In this document: one piece after another, positions 9,034 through 17,974 of the stretch | How the letters are laid out: every line of letters starts with the position of its first letter | Numbering within the stretch: the stretch's first letter is position 1 | Assembly: GCF_000022085.1 (NCBI RefSeq) | Contig: NC_011894.1 | Location: forward strand, 1,080,501-1,144,500 | From: Methylobacterium nodulans ORS 2060 | Lineage (GTDB): Bacteria > Pseudomonadota > Alphaproteobacteria > Rhizobiales > Beijerinckiaceae | Length of the DNA stretch: 64,000 nucleotides | Direction of reading: 5' to 3' | The notes under the pieces: generated by a model | Seen by the model: the letters and a program-made list of their open reading frames with translations, nothing else | The model's database searches: none | Told to the model about the DNA's origin: nothing | Translations under genes and position numbers: made by a program

Positions 9034-11625
9034 ATGGCCGAACGTTACAATGCGAAGGAATCCGAGCCCCACTGGCAGGCGGTCTGGGCCGAGCGCGATC
9101 TCTTCCGCACCCGCAACGACGACCCGCGGCCGACCTATTACGTGCTTGAGATGTTCCCCTACCCATCGGGGCGCATCCATATGGGCCACGTGCGCAACTA
9201 CGCCATGGGCGACGTGGTGGCCCGCTACAAGCGGGCCAAAGGCTTCAATGTGCTCCATCCGATGGGCTGGGACGCGTTCGGCCTGCCGGCCGAGAACGCC
9301 GCCATGGAGCGCAAGATCAACCCGCGCGACTGGACCTATGCCAATATCGCGACCATGCGCTCGCAGCTCCAGGCCATGGGCCTGTCGCTGGACTGGAGCC
9401 GCGAGATCGCGACCTGCGACCCGTCCTACTACAAGCACCAGCAGCGGATGTTCCTGGACTTCCTGAAGGCCGGGCTGGTGGCGCGGCGCACCGCCAAGGT
9501 GAACTGGGATCCGGTCGACCATACCGTGCTGGCCAACGAGCAGGTGATCGACGGGCGCGGCTGGCGCTCGGGCGCGCTTGTCGAGCAGCGCGAGCTGACC
9601 CAGTGGTTCTTCAAGATCACCGATTACGCGCAGGACCTGAACGACCGGCTCGACGGCCTGGAGCGCTGGCCGGAGAAGGTCCGGCTCATGCAGAAGAATT
9701 GGATCGGCCGCTCCGAGGGGCTGGAGGTCCGCTTCGCGCTCGCCAGCCCGCCTGCGGGCGTCGCCCCGGACGTGAAGGTCTACACGACGCGGCCCGACAC
9801 CCTGTTCGGCGCGAAGTTCCTGGCGATCGCCGCCGACCACCCGCTCGCTGCGAGCGTCGCGGCGACGCAACCGGCCCTCCAGGACTTCATCGCCGCATGC
9901 CACCGCATGGGCACCGCCCAGGAGGCGATCGACACGGCGGAAAAACTTGGGTTCGATACGGGCCTGCGGGTGCGCCACCCGTTCGATCCGTCCTGGCTGC
10001 TGCCGGTCTATGTCGCAAACTTCGTGCTGATGGAATACGGCACGGGCGCGGTCTTCGGCTGCCCGGCGCATGACCAGCGCGACCTCGACTTCACCAACAA
10101 ATACGGCCTCGGCAACACGCCGGTGGTCTGCCCGCCCGGCCAGGATCCCGCCACCTTCACGATCACCGACACCGCCTATGAGGGCGACGGCCGGATGATC
10201 AATTCGCGCTTCCTCGACGGGATGACTTCGCAGGAGGCCTTCGAGGCGGTGGCCGCGCGTCTCGAAGCCGAGCGGCTCGGCGACGCGCCGGTGGCGCGGC
10301 GGCGGGTGCAGTTTCGGCTCCGCGACTGGGGCATCTCACGCCAGCGCTACTGGGGCTGCCCGATCCCGGTGATCCACTGCGAATCCTGCGGCGTGGTGCC
10401 GGTGCCGGTGGAGGACCTGCCGGTGAAGCTGCCGGAGAATGTCTCCTTCGATCAGCCCGGCAACCCGCTCGAGCGGGACGCCGCGTGGCGCAACGTCCCC
10501 TGCCCGTCCTGCGGCGCGCCGGCCAAGCGCGAGACGGACACCATGGACACCTTCGTGGACTCGTCCTGGTACTTCGCCCGCTTCACCGCGCCCTGGCTCG
10601 AAGACGCGCCGACCGATCCGGCGACGGCGGATCGCTGGCTGCCGGTGGACCAGTATATCGGCGGCATCGAGCACGCGATCCTGCACCTGCTCTACTCGCG
10701 CTTCTTCGCCCGGGCGATGCGCAGGGCCGGCTGGGGCGGCGCCGAGGAGCCCTTCGCGGGCCTGTTCACGCAGGGCATGGTGGTCCACGAGACCTACAAG
10801 GACGCGGCCGGCGGCTGGGTGCAGCCCGCCGAGGTGCGCATCACGGTCGAGGACGGGGAGCGCCGTGCGTTTCACGTGAAAACCGCGGAGCCGGTCACGA
10901 TCGGCGCCATCGAGAAGATGTCGAAGTCGAAGCGCAATGTCGTCGATCCGGACGACATCATCGCGTCCTACGGCGCCGACACCGCCCGCTGGTTCATGCT
11001 CTCCGACTCGCCCCCGGAGCGCGACGTGATCTGGACCGAGGATGGCGTGCAGGGCGCCTCCCGCTTCGTCCAGCGCGTCTGGCGCCTCGTCAACGAGATC
11101 GCGGCGCGCGCGGAGACGAGCGGGGACGCGACGGCGGATCTCGCCCTGCGCAAGGCCGCGCACAAGGCCCTGGCGGCGGTGGGCGAGGATATCGAGCGCC
11201 TGCGCTTCAATCGCTGCGTGGCGCATATCTATGAGCTCGCCAACACCCTCCAGGACGCGCTCGCGGGCCAGGCGACCTTGAGCCGCCCTGCCCTTCTGGA
11301 GGCCGGGACGATCCTGGTTCAGCTCCTCGCGCCGATGATGCCGCATCTCGCCGAATCCGCCTGGGCGGTGCTGGAGCAGCCCGGCCTCGTCGCCGAGGCT
11401 GCCTGGCCCGAAGTCGAGCGCGATCTCCTCGTCGAGGACAGCATGACCCTGCCGGTGCAGGTGAACGGCAAGAAGCGTGCGGATGTCACGGTCCCACGGG
11501 AGGCCGACGCGGCCTTCGTCGAGGCCGCCGTGCTCGCTCTCGAAGCGGTCCAGCGCGCCCTCGACGGCAAGGCGCCCCGCAAGGTGATCGTGGTGCCGCA
11601 GCGCATCGTGAATGTGGTCGCATGA
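9034..11625 (+). CDS. leuS: Leucyl-tRNA synthetase
   Basis: LeuRS charges tRNA(Leu). The 863-residue class I synthetase has the HIGH motif as HMGH in [18 protein letters not shown], the CP1 editing domain ([21 protein letters not shown] and [16 protein letters not shown] with the conserved editing aspartate), two CxxC knuckles ([14 protein letters not shown]) and [16 protein letters not shown]. The C-terminal anticodon and tRNA-binding parts follow. ATG at 9034 gives the common MAERYN start; an ATG at 9019 in the same frame is also possible. It leads the leuS-lptE-holA block; a degenerate parS-like sequence lies inside at 10868. Confidence 0.97.
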   Translation: MAERYNAKESEPHWQAVWAERDLFRTRNDDPRPTYYVLEMFPYPSGRIHMGHVRNYAMGDVVARYKRAKGFNVLHPMGWDAFGLPAENAAMERKINPRDWTYANIATMRSQLQAMGLSLDWSREIATCDPSYYKHQQRMFLDFLKAGLVARRTAKVNWDPVDHTVLANEQVIDGRGWRSGALVEQRELTQWFFKITDYAQDLNDRLDGLERWPEKVRLMQKNWIGRSEGLEVRFALASPPAGVAPDVKVYTTRPDTLFGAKFLAIAADHPLAASVAATQPALQDFIAACHRMGTAQEAIDTAEKLGFDTGLRVRHPFDPSWLLPVYVANFVLMEYGTGAVFGCPAHDQRDLDFTNKYGLGNTPVVCPPGQDPATFTITDTAYEGDGRMINSRFLDGMTSQEAFEAVAARLEAERLGDAPVARRRVQFRLRDWGISRQRYWGCPIPVIHCESCGVVPVPVEDLPVKLPENVSFDQPGNPLERDAAWRNVPCPSCGAPAKRETDTMDTFVDSSWYFARFTAPWLEDAPTDPATADRWLPVDQYIGGIEHAILHLLYSRFFARAMRRAGWGGAEEPFAGLFTQGMVVHETYKDAAGGWVQPAEVRITVEDGERRAFHVKTAEPVTIGAIEKMSKSKRNVVDPDDIIASYGADTARWFMLSDSPPERDVIWTEDGVQGASRFVQRVWRLVNEIAARAETSGDATADLALRKAAHKALAAVGEDIERLRFNRCVAHIYELANTLQDALAGQATLSRPALLEAGTILVQLLAPMMPHLAESAWAVLEQPGLVAEAAWPEVERDLLVEDSMTLPVQVNGKKRADVTVPREADAAFVEAAVLALEAVQRALDGKAPRKVIVVPQRIVNVVA
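10868..10883. other. Degenerate parS-like site inside leuS
   Basis: CGTTTCACGTGAAAAC matches 13 of 16 bases of the parS consensus found perfectly at 15939 and 17940, keeping the central GTTTCACGTGAAA core intact. It lies in leuS coding sequence 5 kb from the perfect pair. It could be a weak ParB site or chance; the core is 13 bases, which is rare by chance in a 64-kb window. Confidence 0.45.
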
Positions 11626-11630
11626 GGAAA

Positions 11631-11650
11631 GCGGGGACAGCGCTCCCCGC
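11631..11650 (+). terminator. Small hairpin after leuS
   Basis: A 7-bp stem (GCGGGGA / TCCCCGC) with a 6-nt loop lies 5 bp after the leuS stop and 124 bp before lptE. There is no U-tract. It may attenuate read-through into lptE or mark the end of the leuS message. Confidence 0.35.
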
Positions 11651-11773
11651 GATCACGCTCCTGCCGCAGAGCTTCCTTAAACGATCCGAGCTATGGTCTG
11701 CCCCAGGCAGGCTTGGCCTCCTGCGGGCCGCCCGCCTCGGGGCAGATCCGCGACACGTGTGGGACGGACCGGA

Positions 11774-12310
11774 ATGGCACGCAGCATGGTCGGGACAGCA
11801 AGACGGTTCGCGCTTGCGGCAACCCTGATGCTCGGTCTCTCGGCCTGTTTCCGGCCGCTCTACGGGCCGACCGCCTCGGGCGCCCCGTTGAGCGCAGTCC
11901 TGGCCTCGATCCAGGTCGATCAGGCGACGACACCGCAGGGCCAGGAGCGCCTCGGCCACTACCTGCGCAGCGAGCTCGTCTTCGATCTCGATGGCTCCGG
12001 CCAGCCTTCGGAGAAGCGCTACCGCCTCCAGCTTGCCGTGAATGAGACGGTGCAGACGCCGCTCGTCAGCTCGGTAACGGCCCGCGCCGAAGCCGCCACC
12101 CTCTACGGCACCGCCACCTACAAGGTGGTCACGCTCGATGGCAGCCGCACGCTGACCGACGGCACCGCGACCGGGCTCGCCACCTATGACCGCTCGGTGC
12201 AGCGTTTCGCGAGCTTGCGCGCGGCGCGTGACGCCGAGATCCGCCTTGCCAAGCTCCTCGCGGATCAGATCAAGACGCGGGTGGCGGCGATCCTCGCCAC
12301 GCAGCCGTGA
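11774..12310 (+). CDS. lptE: LPS-assembly lipoprotein LptE
   Basis: LptE plugs the LptD barrel that inserts lipopolysaccharide in the outer membrane. The 178-residue product starts with a lipoprotein signal ending in the lipobox LSAC (cysteine about residue 26), followed by FRPLYGP, the conserved beginning of alphaproteobacterial LptE, and the LDGSRTLTDGTATGLATYDRS beta segment, ending in a helix before ILATQP. The ATG at 11774 is chosen because it gives a normal signal peptide. leuS-lptE-holA is the usual alphaproteobacterial order, and its stop overlaps the holA start (GTGA). Confidence 0.93.
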   Translation: MARSMVGTARRFALAATLMLGLSACFRPLYGPTASGAPLSAVLASIQVDQATTPQGQERLGHYLRSELVFDLDGSGQPSEKRYRLQLAVNETVQTPLVSSVTARAEAATLYGTATYKVVTLDGSRTLTDGTATGLATYDRSVQRFASLRAARDAEIRLAKLLADQIKTRVAAILATQP

Positions 12311-13335
12311 CGGCCGTCCGCCCCGGCGATATCGAGGGGCTGCTGCGGCGCGGCCCCGATCCGCGCATCGCGGTGATCCTGGTTTATGGCCCCGATACGG
12401 GACTTGTGGCCGAGCGGGCACGGCGCCTCGCCGAGAGCGCCGTCGCAGACCCGTCCGACCCTTTCGCCCTGGTCAAGCTCGACGGCGACACGCTCGCGGG
12501 CGATCCCGGCCGGCTGGTGGACGAGGCCGGCACCGTCGGTCTGTTCGGCGGCCAGCGCGCAATCTGGGTCCGGCCCGGCAGCCGCAATTATGCGCCGGCC
12601 GTCGAGGCGGTGCTCAAAGCCGAACTCGCCGCGACACGCATCGTCGTCGAGGCCGGCGACCTCGCCAAGTCGGCGCCCCTGCGGGCCCTCTGCGAGCGGT
12701 CTCAGCGGGCACTCGCCCTCCCCTGCTATCCGGACGATGCGCGGACGTTGGCCGAGCTGATCGACAGCCGCTTGCAGGACGAGGGCCTGCGGATCGCCCG
12801 CGACGCCCGCGAGGTCTTCGTTGCCAGCCTCGGCGGCGACCGGAGGGCGAGTCTCGGCGAGATCGAGAAGCTCGCCCTCTATGCGCGGGGCCGGGGTGAG
12901 ATCACGCTGGAGGATGTCGAGGCGATCGCCAGCGACGTCTCGGGATCGGCGCTCAATGCGCTGATCGATGCGGCCTTCGCCGGCCAGGCCGGCGAGACGG
13001 AGCGCAGCTACCGCCGCTTCCAGACCGAGGGCATGGACGCCTCGGTGATGCTGGGAGCGGGGTTGCGCCACGTCCTGACGCTGCTGACGGTCCGGCTCGA
13101 AGGCGACGGCAAGAGCCCGAGCCAGCTGGTGGCGAATTGGCGCGGATTGCATTTTCGCCGGCAAAAGATCGTCGAGATCCAGCTCGCGCGCTGGTCGCCC
13201 GACGGGCTACGGCGGGCCGTGACACGGCTGCAGGAGGCGGTGTTGGCCTGCCGCCGGGCGGACGCCGATTTTGCGCATAGCATCGCCAGCGACGTGTTTC
13301 TGCGCTTGGCCCTCGAAGCCAGCCGCCGCGCCTGA
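12307..13335 (+). CDS. holA: DNA polymerase III subunit delta
   Basis: HolA opens the beta clamp as part of the clamp loader. The 342-residue protein begins with the Rossmann-like segment VILVYGPDTGLVAERARRLAE and carries DGDTLAGDPGRLVDEAGTVGLFGGQRAIWVRP, the SLGGDRRASLGEIEKLALYARG lid and the C-terminal collar helices, as in alphaproteobacterial delta proteins. The GTG start at 12307 overlaps the lptE TGA by 4 nt, indicating translational coupling. The gene is followed by a hairpin and converges with parB. Confidence 0.93.
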   Translation: MTAVRPGDIEGLLRRGPDPRIAVILVYGPDTGLVAERARRLAESAVADPSDPFALVKLDGDTLAGDPGRLVDEAGTVGLFGGQRAIWVRPGSRNYAPAVEAVLKAELAATRIVVEAGDLAKSAPLRALCERSQRALALPCYPDDARTLAELIDSRLQDEGLRIARDAREVFVASLGGDRRASLGEIEKLALYARGRGEITLEDVEAIASDVSGSALNALIDAAFAGQAGETERSYRRFQTEGMDASVMLGAGLRHVLTLLTVRLEGDGKSPSQLVANWRGLHFRRQKIVEIQLARWSPDGLRRAVTRLQEAVLACRRADADFAHSIASDVFLRLALEASRRA

Positions 13336-13361
13336 ATAGAACCTGACCTGCGTGTCAGCCG

Positions 13362-13497
13362 CCCCGCTCCTCATGCTGAGGTGGCCGGCGCGAGCCGGCC
13401 CTCGTAGCGCCCCTGAACGGTGGTCCGAGGCTCTGGTGGATGGGATCACCAGTCCGGGGTGCTTCGAGGCTCCTTCGGAACACCTCCGCATGACGGC
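13362..13497. repeat. Dispersed palindrome, family A, broken copy
   Basis: CCCCGCTCCTCATGCTGAGGTG at 13362-13383 matches the left arm of the perfect inverted repeat at 34346, and a diverged right arm (CTCCTTCGGAACACCTCCGCATGA) appears near 13470-13495, so about 85 bp of unrelated sequence separates the arms. It lies in the convergent holA/parB gap. No coding potential is seen in this 247-bp gap. Confidence 0.5.
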
Positions 13498-13541
13498 CGG
13501 TGTCATCTGTCAGGGTCGGCGCAGCCGGTGGCGAACTGATG

Positions 13542-13568
13542 CCAACGGTCATTTCCAGTGACCGTTGG
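13542..13568. terminator. Hairpin downstream of parB and holA
   Basis: A perfect 10-bp stem (CCAACGGTCA / TGACCGTTGG) with a 7-nt loop sits 14 bp past the parB stop on the minus strand and 206 bp past holA on the plus strand. No strong U-tract follows. A related stem (CAACGGCCC / GGGCCGTTG) follows the gene ending at 35768, so this may be a repeat recruited as terminator. Confidence 0.55.
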
Positions 13569-13582
13569 TCCGTGCCTCGGCC

Positions 13583-14476
13583 CTACTGCATCTCCAGCCG
13601 GCGGCAGAGCCCGTCGAGCTGCTCCAGGCTGCCATAGCGCAGGCGCACCTCGCCACCGCTGCCGCGGTGCTCGATCGACACGGTGACGCCGAGAACATCC
13701 TCCAGGCGCCGTTCCAGCGCGCGCGTGTCGGCGTCCTTCTCCGGAGCCTGCTTGCTGCGCGGACGACCCGGCCGCGGACCGGCCTCCGTCGGCTGCTCGG
13801 ATGCGGCCAGGGCCTCGACCTCCCGAACGGTGAGCCCCTCCGCGACGACGCGGCGCGCCACCGCCTCCGGATCATTGACCGAGAGCAATGCGCGCGCATG
13901 GCCGGCCGTAAGCGCCCCGGCGATGACCTGCTCCTGCACGGCGGGCGGCAGGTTGAGGAGGCGCAGCGTATTGGCGAGATGGCTGCGGCTCTTGCCGATG
14001 ATCTCGGCGAGTTCGGACTGGCTGTAGCGGAACTCGCTCATCAGCCGCTCATAGCCCGCAGCCTCCTCGATGGGATTGAGGTCGGCGCGCTGAACATTCT
14101 CCAGGATCGCGTATTCGAGGGAGGTGCGGTCGTCGATCTCGACCTCGACCACCGGAACCTCGTGCAGGCCGGCGCGCTGCGCAGCGCGCCAGCGTCGCTC
14201 ACCGGCCACGATCTCGAAAGTGTCCGGAACCTTGGCGACCGAACGGACGACGATGGGCTGGATCACGCCGCGGGCGCGGATCGAGGCCGCCAGCTCCTCC
14301 AGCTCCGCCTCGGCGAAGTGGCGGCGCGGATTGCGGGGGTTCGGCCGCAGGAACTCGATCGGGACCCGCCGCTGGCCCTTGCGGTCGGCATTCGCCGGTG
14401 GGGCATCCTCGCTCACGTCACCGATCAACGCCGCGAGCCCACGCCCGAGCCGCGGCCGGACTACCTCGTCCGCCAT
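13583..14476 (-). CDS. parB: Chromosome-partitioning protein ParB
   Basis: ParB loads at parS, spreads as a CTP-gated clamp, and is moved by ParA to segregate origins. The 297-residue protein opens with the basic LGRGLAALIGD motif that contacts ParA, has the CTP-pocket box GERRWRAAQ, the ENVQRADLNPIEEA box, the HTH (SQSELAEIIGKSRSHLANTLRLLNLP) and a C-terminal dimer domain. It is the last gene of mnmE-mnmG-rsmG-parA-parB, 35 bp after parA. Perfect parS sites lie within this operon at 15939 and 17940. Confidence 0.97.
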   Translation of the reverse strand: MADEVVRPRLGRGLAALIGDVSEDAPPANADRKGQRRVPIEFLRPNPRNPRRHFAEAELEELAASIRARGVIQPIVVRSVAKVPDTFEIVAGERRWRAAQRAGLHEVPVVEVEIDDRTSLEYAILENVQRADLNPIEEAAGYERLMSEFRYSQSELAEIIGKSRSHLANTLRLLNLPPAVQEQVIAGALTAGHARALLSVNDPEAVARRVVAEGLTVREVEALAASEQPTEAGPRPGRPRSKQAPEKDADTRALERRLEDVLGVTVSIEHRGSGGEVRLRYGSLEQLDGLCRRLEMQ

Positions 14477-14511
14477 ATGGTCTTGTCCTTATGTGTCAGC
14501 CCCGGGCCCTG

Positions 14512-15360
14512 TCAGGCGGCAGCGGGGAGGCGCCCTTCGCGCTGGATGATCTCGGATGCGAGCCGCAGATAGGCCTGCGAGCCGGCGCATTTCAGGTCGT
14601 AGAGCAGCACGGGCTTGCCGTGCGAGGGGGCCTCGGACACGCGTACGTTGCGCGGGATCATGGTGTCATAGACCTTGTCGCCCATGAACTCGCGCACATC
14701 CGCGACGACCTGGGTCGACAGATTGTTGCGCGGGTCGAACATCGTCAGGACGATGCCCTGGATGGCGAGGCGCGGATTGAGCGCCCCCTTGACCTGCTCG
14801 ACGGTGCGCAGGAGCTGGCTGAGGCCCTCCAGCGCGAAGAACTCGCATTGCAGCGGTACCAGCACCGCGTCAGCCGCCGCGAGCGCGTTGATGGTGAGCA
14901 GGTTGAGGGAGGGCGGGCAGTCGATGAGGACGTAGGTGAAGCGCTCCTCATCCGGCAGATCGCTCCGGGTCACGGGCTCGAGCACGCGGCGCAGCCGATG
15001 TGCACGATCCTGCGCGCTCGCCATCTCCATCTCCAGGCCGAGCAGGTCCATGGTGGAGGGGGCGATGGCAAGACGCGGGACGGCGGTCGCCCGGATGGCC
15101 TCCCGGAGCGGAGCCTCGCCCGCCAGCACGTCGTAGGTGGAGAGGCGGCGCTGACGCCGGTCGATGCCGAGGCCCGTCGATGCGTTGCCCTGCGGGTCGA
15201 GATCGATGATGAGAACCCGCTCGCCGATCGCGGCGAGCGCGGTCCCGAGGTTGATGGCGGTCGTGGTCTTGCCGACGCCGCCCTTCTGGTTGGCGAGCGC
15301 GATGATGCGGAGGGGGCGCGAAGTGCCACCCGCCTGGGCCTCGGTTCGGTCCACGATCAT
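14512..15360 (-). CDS. parA: Chromosome-partitioning ATPase ParA
   Basis: A 282-residue ParA-type ATPase with the deviant Walker A box NQKGGVGKTT (residues about 26-35), the switch segment LIIDLDPQGNASTGLG, Walker B VLIDCPPSLNLLT and the C-terminal basic region that binds DNA non-specifically. It forms the gradient that pulls ParB-parS complexes apart. A 25-residue N-terminal extension precedes the first strand. Its ATG overlaps the rsmG stop (ATGA, 15357-15360). Confidence 0.97.
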   Translation of the reverse strand: MIVDRTEAQAGGTSRPLRIIALANQKGGVGKTTTAINLGTALAAIGERVLIIDLDPQGNASTGLGIDRRQRRLSTYDVLAGEAPLREAIRATAVPRLAIAPSTMDLLGLEMEMASAQDRAHRLRRVLEPVTRSDLPDEERFTYVLIDCPPSLNLLTINALAAADAVLVPLQCEFFALEGLSQLLRTVEQVKGALNPRLAIQGIVLTMFDPRNNLSTQVVADVREFMGDKVYDTMIPRNVRVSEAPSHGKPVLLYDLKCAGSQAYLRLASEIIQREGRLPAAA

Positions 15361-15995
15361 GGAAGCTGGCCGCTCAAGCTGGAGATGCGGACGATTCCCG
15401 CGGAGGAATCAGTCCGACTCGGAATCACGTCCGCCTCGAATGTCCATGTTTCGCGGGCGGCGGTCAATTCGGATTGGGCCTCGCGCCCCTTCGGAAACAG
15501 GCCGATGGTGCCGCTTTTCAACAGTGGGGCCGTCCAGGCGAGGAGCTGGGGCAGGGGGGCAAGCGCCCGGGCGCAGACGACCTCGACACCCGTGAAGCGG
15601 CCGATCACGCTCTCGATGCGGCTGACATGGATGCGGGCCGACGCGCCCGTCAGTCTCGCCGTTTCCTGGAGGAAGGCGCCCTTGCGGGCATTGCTCTCCA
15701 CGAGATCGACCTGCATCTGGGGCCTGGCCTCGCGGCCGGCAATGGCGAGGATCAACCCCGGAATGCCGGCGCCGCTGCCGAGATCCAACCAGCGCGTCGC
15801 ACCGGGGGCAGCGTCGAGGAGCTGGAGGGAATCGGCGATGTGCCGCGTCCACACCTCCGGCAGGGTGGAGGGGCCGACGAGGTTCTTGACCGTCTGCCAG
15901 CGGGCGAGCTGGGCGACATAGAGGTCGAGCGCCGCGGCTGTTTCACGTGAAACAGCGGCCGCCGCGAGGACCCGATCGCGATCCGAAGCGGACAT
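15357..15995 (-). CDS. rsmG: 16S rRNA (guanine-527-N7)-methyltransferase
   Basis: RsmG (GidB) methylates G527 of 16S rRNA; its loss gives low-level streptomycin resistance in other bacteria. The 212-residue product has the SAM-binding motif WLDLGSGAGIPGLILAI and VDLVESNARKGAFLQE, then VVCARALAPL. The start at 15995 overlaps the mnmG stop as TGATG; a GTG at 15998 is the alternative. A perfect parS (15939-15954) lies inside the 5' coding part, where it encodes the VSRETA segment. Confidence 0.95.
   Translation of the reverse strand: MSASDRDRVLAAAAVSRETAAALDLYVAQLARWQTVKNLVGPSTLPEVWTRHIADSLQLLDAAPGATRWLDLGSGAGIPGLILAIAGREARPQMQVDLVESNARKGAFLQETARLTGASARIHVSRIESVIGRFTGVEVVCARALAPLPQLLAWTAPLLKSGTIGLFPKGREAQSELTAARETWTFEADVIPSRTDSSAGIVRISSLSGQLP
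15939..15954. other. parS centromere site 1
   Basis: TGTTTCACGTGAAACA, a perfect 16-bp palindrome identical to the parS sequence bound by chromosomal ParB across bacteria, including Caulobacter. It lies within the first codons of rsmG. Its presence next to parAB supports an origin-proximal location. Confidence 0.95.
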
Positions 15996-17878
15996 CACGC
16001 CTCGGCCGGGGAGGGGGCGGGAACCCGCCGCGCATGGGCCGCCAGCAGCGTCAGCGCGGCAGGCGTGACGCCTTCGATCCGGGCCGCTTGGCCGAGGGTG
16101 TGCGGCCGGACCCCTTCCAGCTTGGCGCGCAGCTCGTTCGAGAGACCGGCGATCCGGCTGTAATCGAGGGAGGCGGGCAGCCGCACCGCCTCATCCCGGC
16201 GAAAGGCCGCGATATCGGCCTGCTGCCGATCGAGATAGACCGCGTAGGTCGCATCGGTCCGCAGCCGCTCGGCGAGGGCGGCCGGGATCGCGCCGAGTTC
16301 CGGCCAGATCCCGGCGAGACACTCCCAGCTGATCTCCGGATAGGAGAGGAGCTGGAAGGCGGAGCGGCGGATACCGTCGCGGTTGAGGCTGAGGCCGTGC
16401 TGCGCCGCCTCGGTGGGTGTCAGGCTGAGCGCATCGAGGCGCGCCCGCGCCGCGCTCAGGGCCGTGCGGCCGGCCGCGAAATGCCGGGCGCGCTCGCTCG
16501 AGACGCAGCCGAGGGCGAGGCCGCGCGGCGTCAGGCGCTCATCCGCATTGTCGATGCGCAGGCTCAGGCGGTACTCGGAGCGCGAGGTGAACATGCGGTA
16601 GGGCTCGCTCACCCCATGGGTGACGAGATCGTCGATCATCACGCCGATATAGGATTCGGCCCTGTCGAACACGGCGAGGTCGGCCCCGCCCGCGAGGCGC
16701 GCCGCGTTCAGGCCGGCGACGAGGCCCTGTCCCGCCGCCTCCTCGTATCCGGTGGTCCCGTTGATCTGCCCGGCCAGGAACAGGCCGGCGATACGGCGCG
16801 TCTGCAGCGTCGGATCGAGCTCGCGCGGATCGACGTAGTCGTACTCGATGGCATAGCCCGGACGCAGCATCCTGGCCCGCTCGCAGCCCGGGATCAGGCG
16901 CAGGATCTCCCGCTGGACCTCCTCGGGCAGGGCCGTGGAGATCCCGTTGGGATAGACCGTGAGATCGTCGAGGCCCTCCGGCTCGAGGAAGATCTGGTGC
17001 CCCTCGCGGTCGCCGAATCGCACCACCTTGTCCTCGATCGAGGGGCAGTAGCGCGGTCCGCGGCTGGTGATGCCGCCCGAATACATCGGCGAGCGGTGCA
17101 GGTTGGCCCGGATCAGGTCATGCACGCTCTGCGTCGTGCGGGTGACGCCGCACTCGATCTGCGGCGTGGTGATCCGCTCGGTCATGGTCGAGAAGGGCAC
17201 CGGCTCGTCGTCGGCAGCCTGCCGCTCGACGCCCGCCCAGTCGATACTGCGCCCGTCGAGCCGCGCCGGCGTTCCGGTCTTGAGCCGGCCGAGTCCGAAG
17301 CCGTGCCGCTCCAGGGTGGCAGCGAGCCCGAGGGAGGGCGCCTCTCCGACGCGGCCAGCGGGCGTCGTCCGCTCACCGATATGGATCAGACCGCGCAGGA
17401 AGGTCCCGGTGGTGAGCACCACGGCCGCGCAGGGGAGGGCGCGTCCATCCGCCATCACGATGCCGGTCACGCGGCCCTCCGTGACGGTGAGATCATGGGC
17501 CTCGCCCTCGACGAGGGTGAGGCCCGGTACCGAACCGAGGGCTGCCTGAATAGCGCGGGCATAGAGCTTGCGGTCGGCTTGCGTGCGCGGTCCGCGCACC
17601 GCTGGGCCCTTGCGGCGGTTGAGCAGGCGGAACTGGATGCCGGCCCGGTCGGCGGCGCGCCCCATCAGCCCGTCGAGGGCATCCACCTCGCGTACCAGAT
17701 GGCCCTTGCCAAGGCCGCCGATCGCGGGGTTGCAGGACATGGCGCCGATTGTGTCCCGGCGGTGGGTGACGAGGGCCGTGCGGGCGCCGGTGCGCGCGGC
17801 CGCCGCCGCGGCTTCCGCGCCGGCATGGCCGCCGCCCACGACGATGACGTCGAAGCGGGTGCGGTCGAGACTGTGCAT
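15995..17878 (-). CDS. mnmG: tRNA U34 carboxymethylaminomethyl-modification FAD protein MnmG
   Basis: MnmG (GidA) works with MnmE to place the cmnm5 group on wobble U34 of several tRNAs. The 627-residue protein has the FAD motif [14 protein letters not shown] at residues 8-21, [22 protein letters not shown], the redox cysteine region TQSVHDLIR and a helical C-terminal tRNA domain ([17 protein letters not shown]). ATG at 17878 fits the usual [17 protein letters not shown] start; the frame upstream to 17965 reads through a parS site and is unlikely to be translated. It follows mnmE by 96 bp and touches rsmG. Confidence 0.96.
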   Translation of the reverse strand: MHSLDRTRFDVIVVGGGHAGAEAAAAAARTGARTALVTHRRDTIGAMSCNPAIGGLGKGHLVREVDALDGLMGRAADRAGIQFRLLNRRKGPAVRGPRTQADRKLYARAIQAALGSVPGLTLVEGEAHDLTVTEGRVTGIVMADGRALPCAAVVLTTGTFLRGLIHIGERTTPAGRVGEAPSLGLAATLERHGFGLGRLKTGTPARLDGRSIDWAGVERQAADDEPVPFSTMTERITTPQIECGVTRTTQSVHDLIRANLHRSPMYSGGITSRGPRYCPSIEDKVVRFGDREGHQIFLEPEGLDDLTVYPNGISTALPEEVQREILRLIPGCERARMLRPGYAIEYDYVDPRELDPTLQTRRIAGLFLAGQINGTTGYEEAAGQGLVAGLNAARLAGGADLAVFDRAESYIGVMIDDLVTHGVSEPYRMFTSRSEYRLSLRIDNADERLTPRGLALGCVSSERARHFAAGRTALSAARARLDALSLTPTEAAQHGLSLNRDGIRRSAFQLLSYPEISWECLAGIWPELGAIPAALAERLRTDATYAVYLDRQQADIAAFRRDEAVRLPASLDYSRIAGLSNELRAKLEGVRPHTLGQAARIEGVTPAALTLLAAHARRVPAPSPAEA

Positions 17879-17939
17879 GGCCGTGATGTGATCCGAGCCG
17901 GCGCGGGCGTCAACGCGGAATCGAAGCCTACCGGGCCGT

Positions 17940-17955
17940 TGTTTCACGTGAAACA
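17940..17955. other. parS centromere site 2
   Basis: A second perfect copy of TGTTTCACGTGAAACA, in the 96-bp gap between mnmE and mnmG and 2,001 bp from site 1. Together the two flank mnmG. Confidence 0.95.
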
Positions 17956-17974
17956 GGCGCCTCAATTGCCGATC

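Noticed and set aside
17879..17965. N-terminal extension of mnmG (MRRLFHVKQ...)
   Set aside because: It translates the parS site and its spacer. Family homology begins at 17878.
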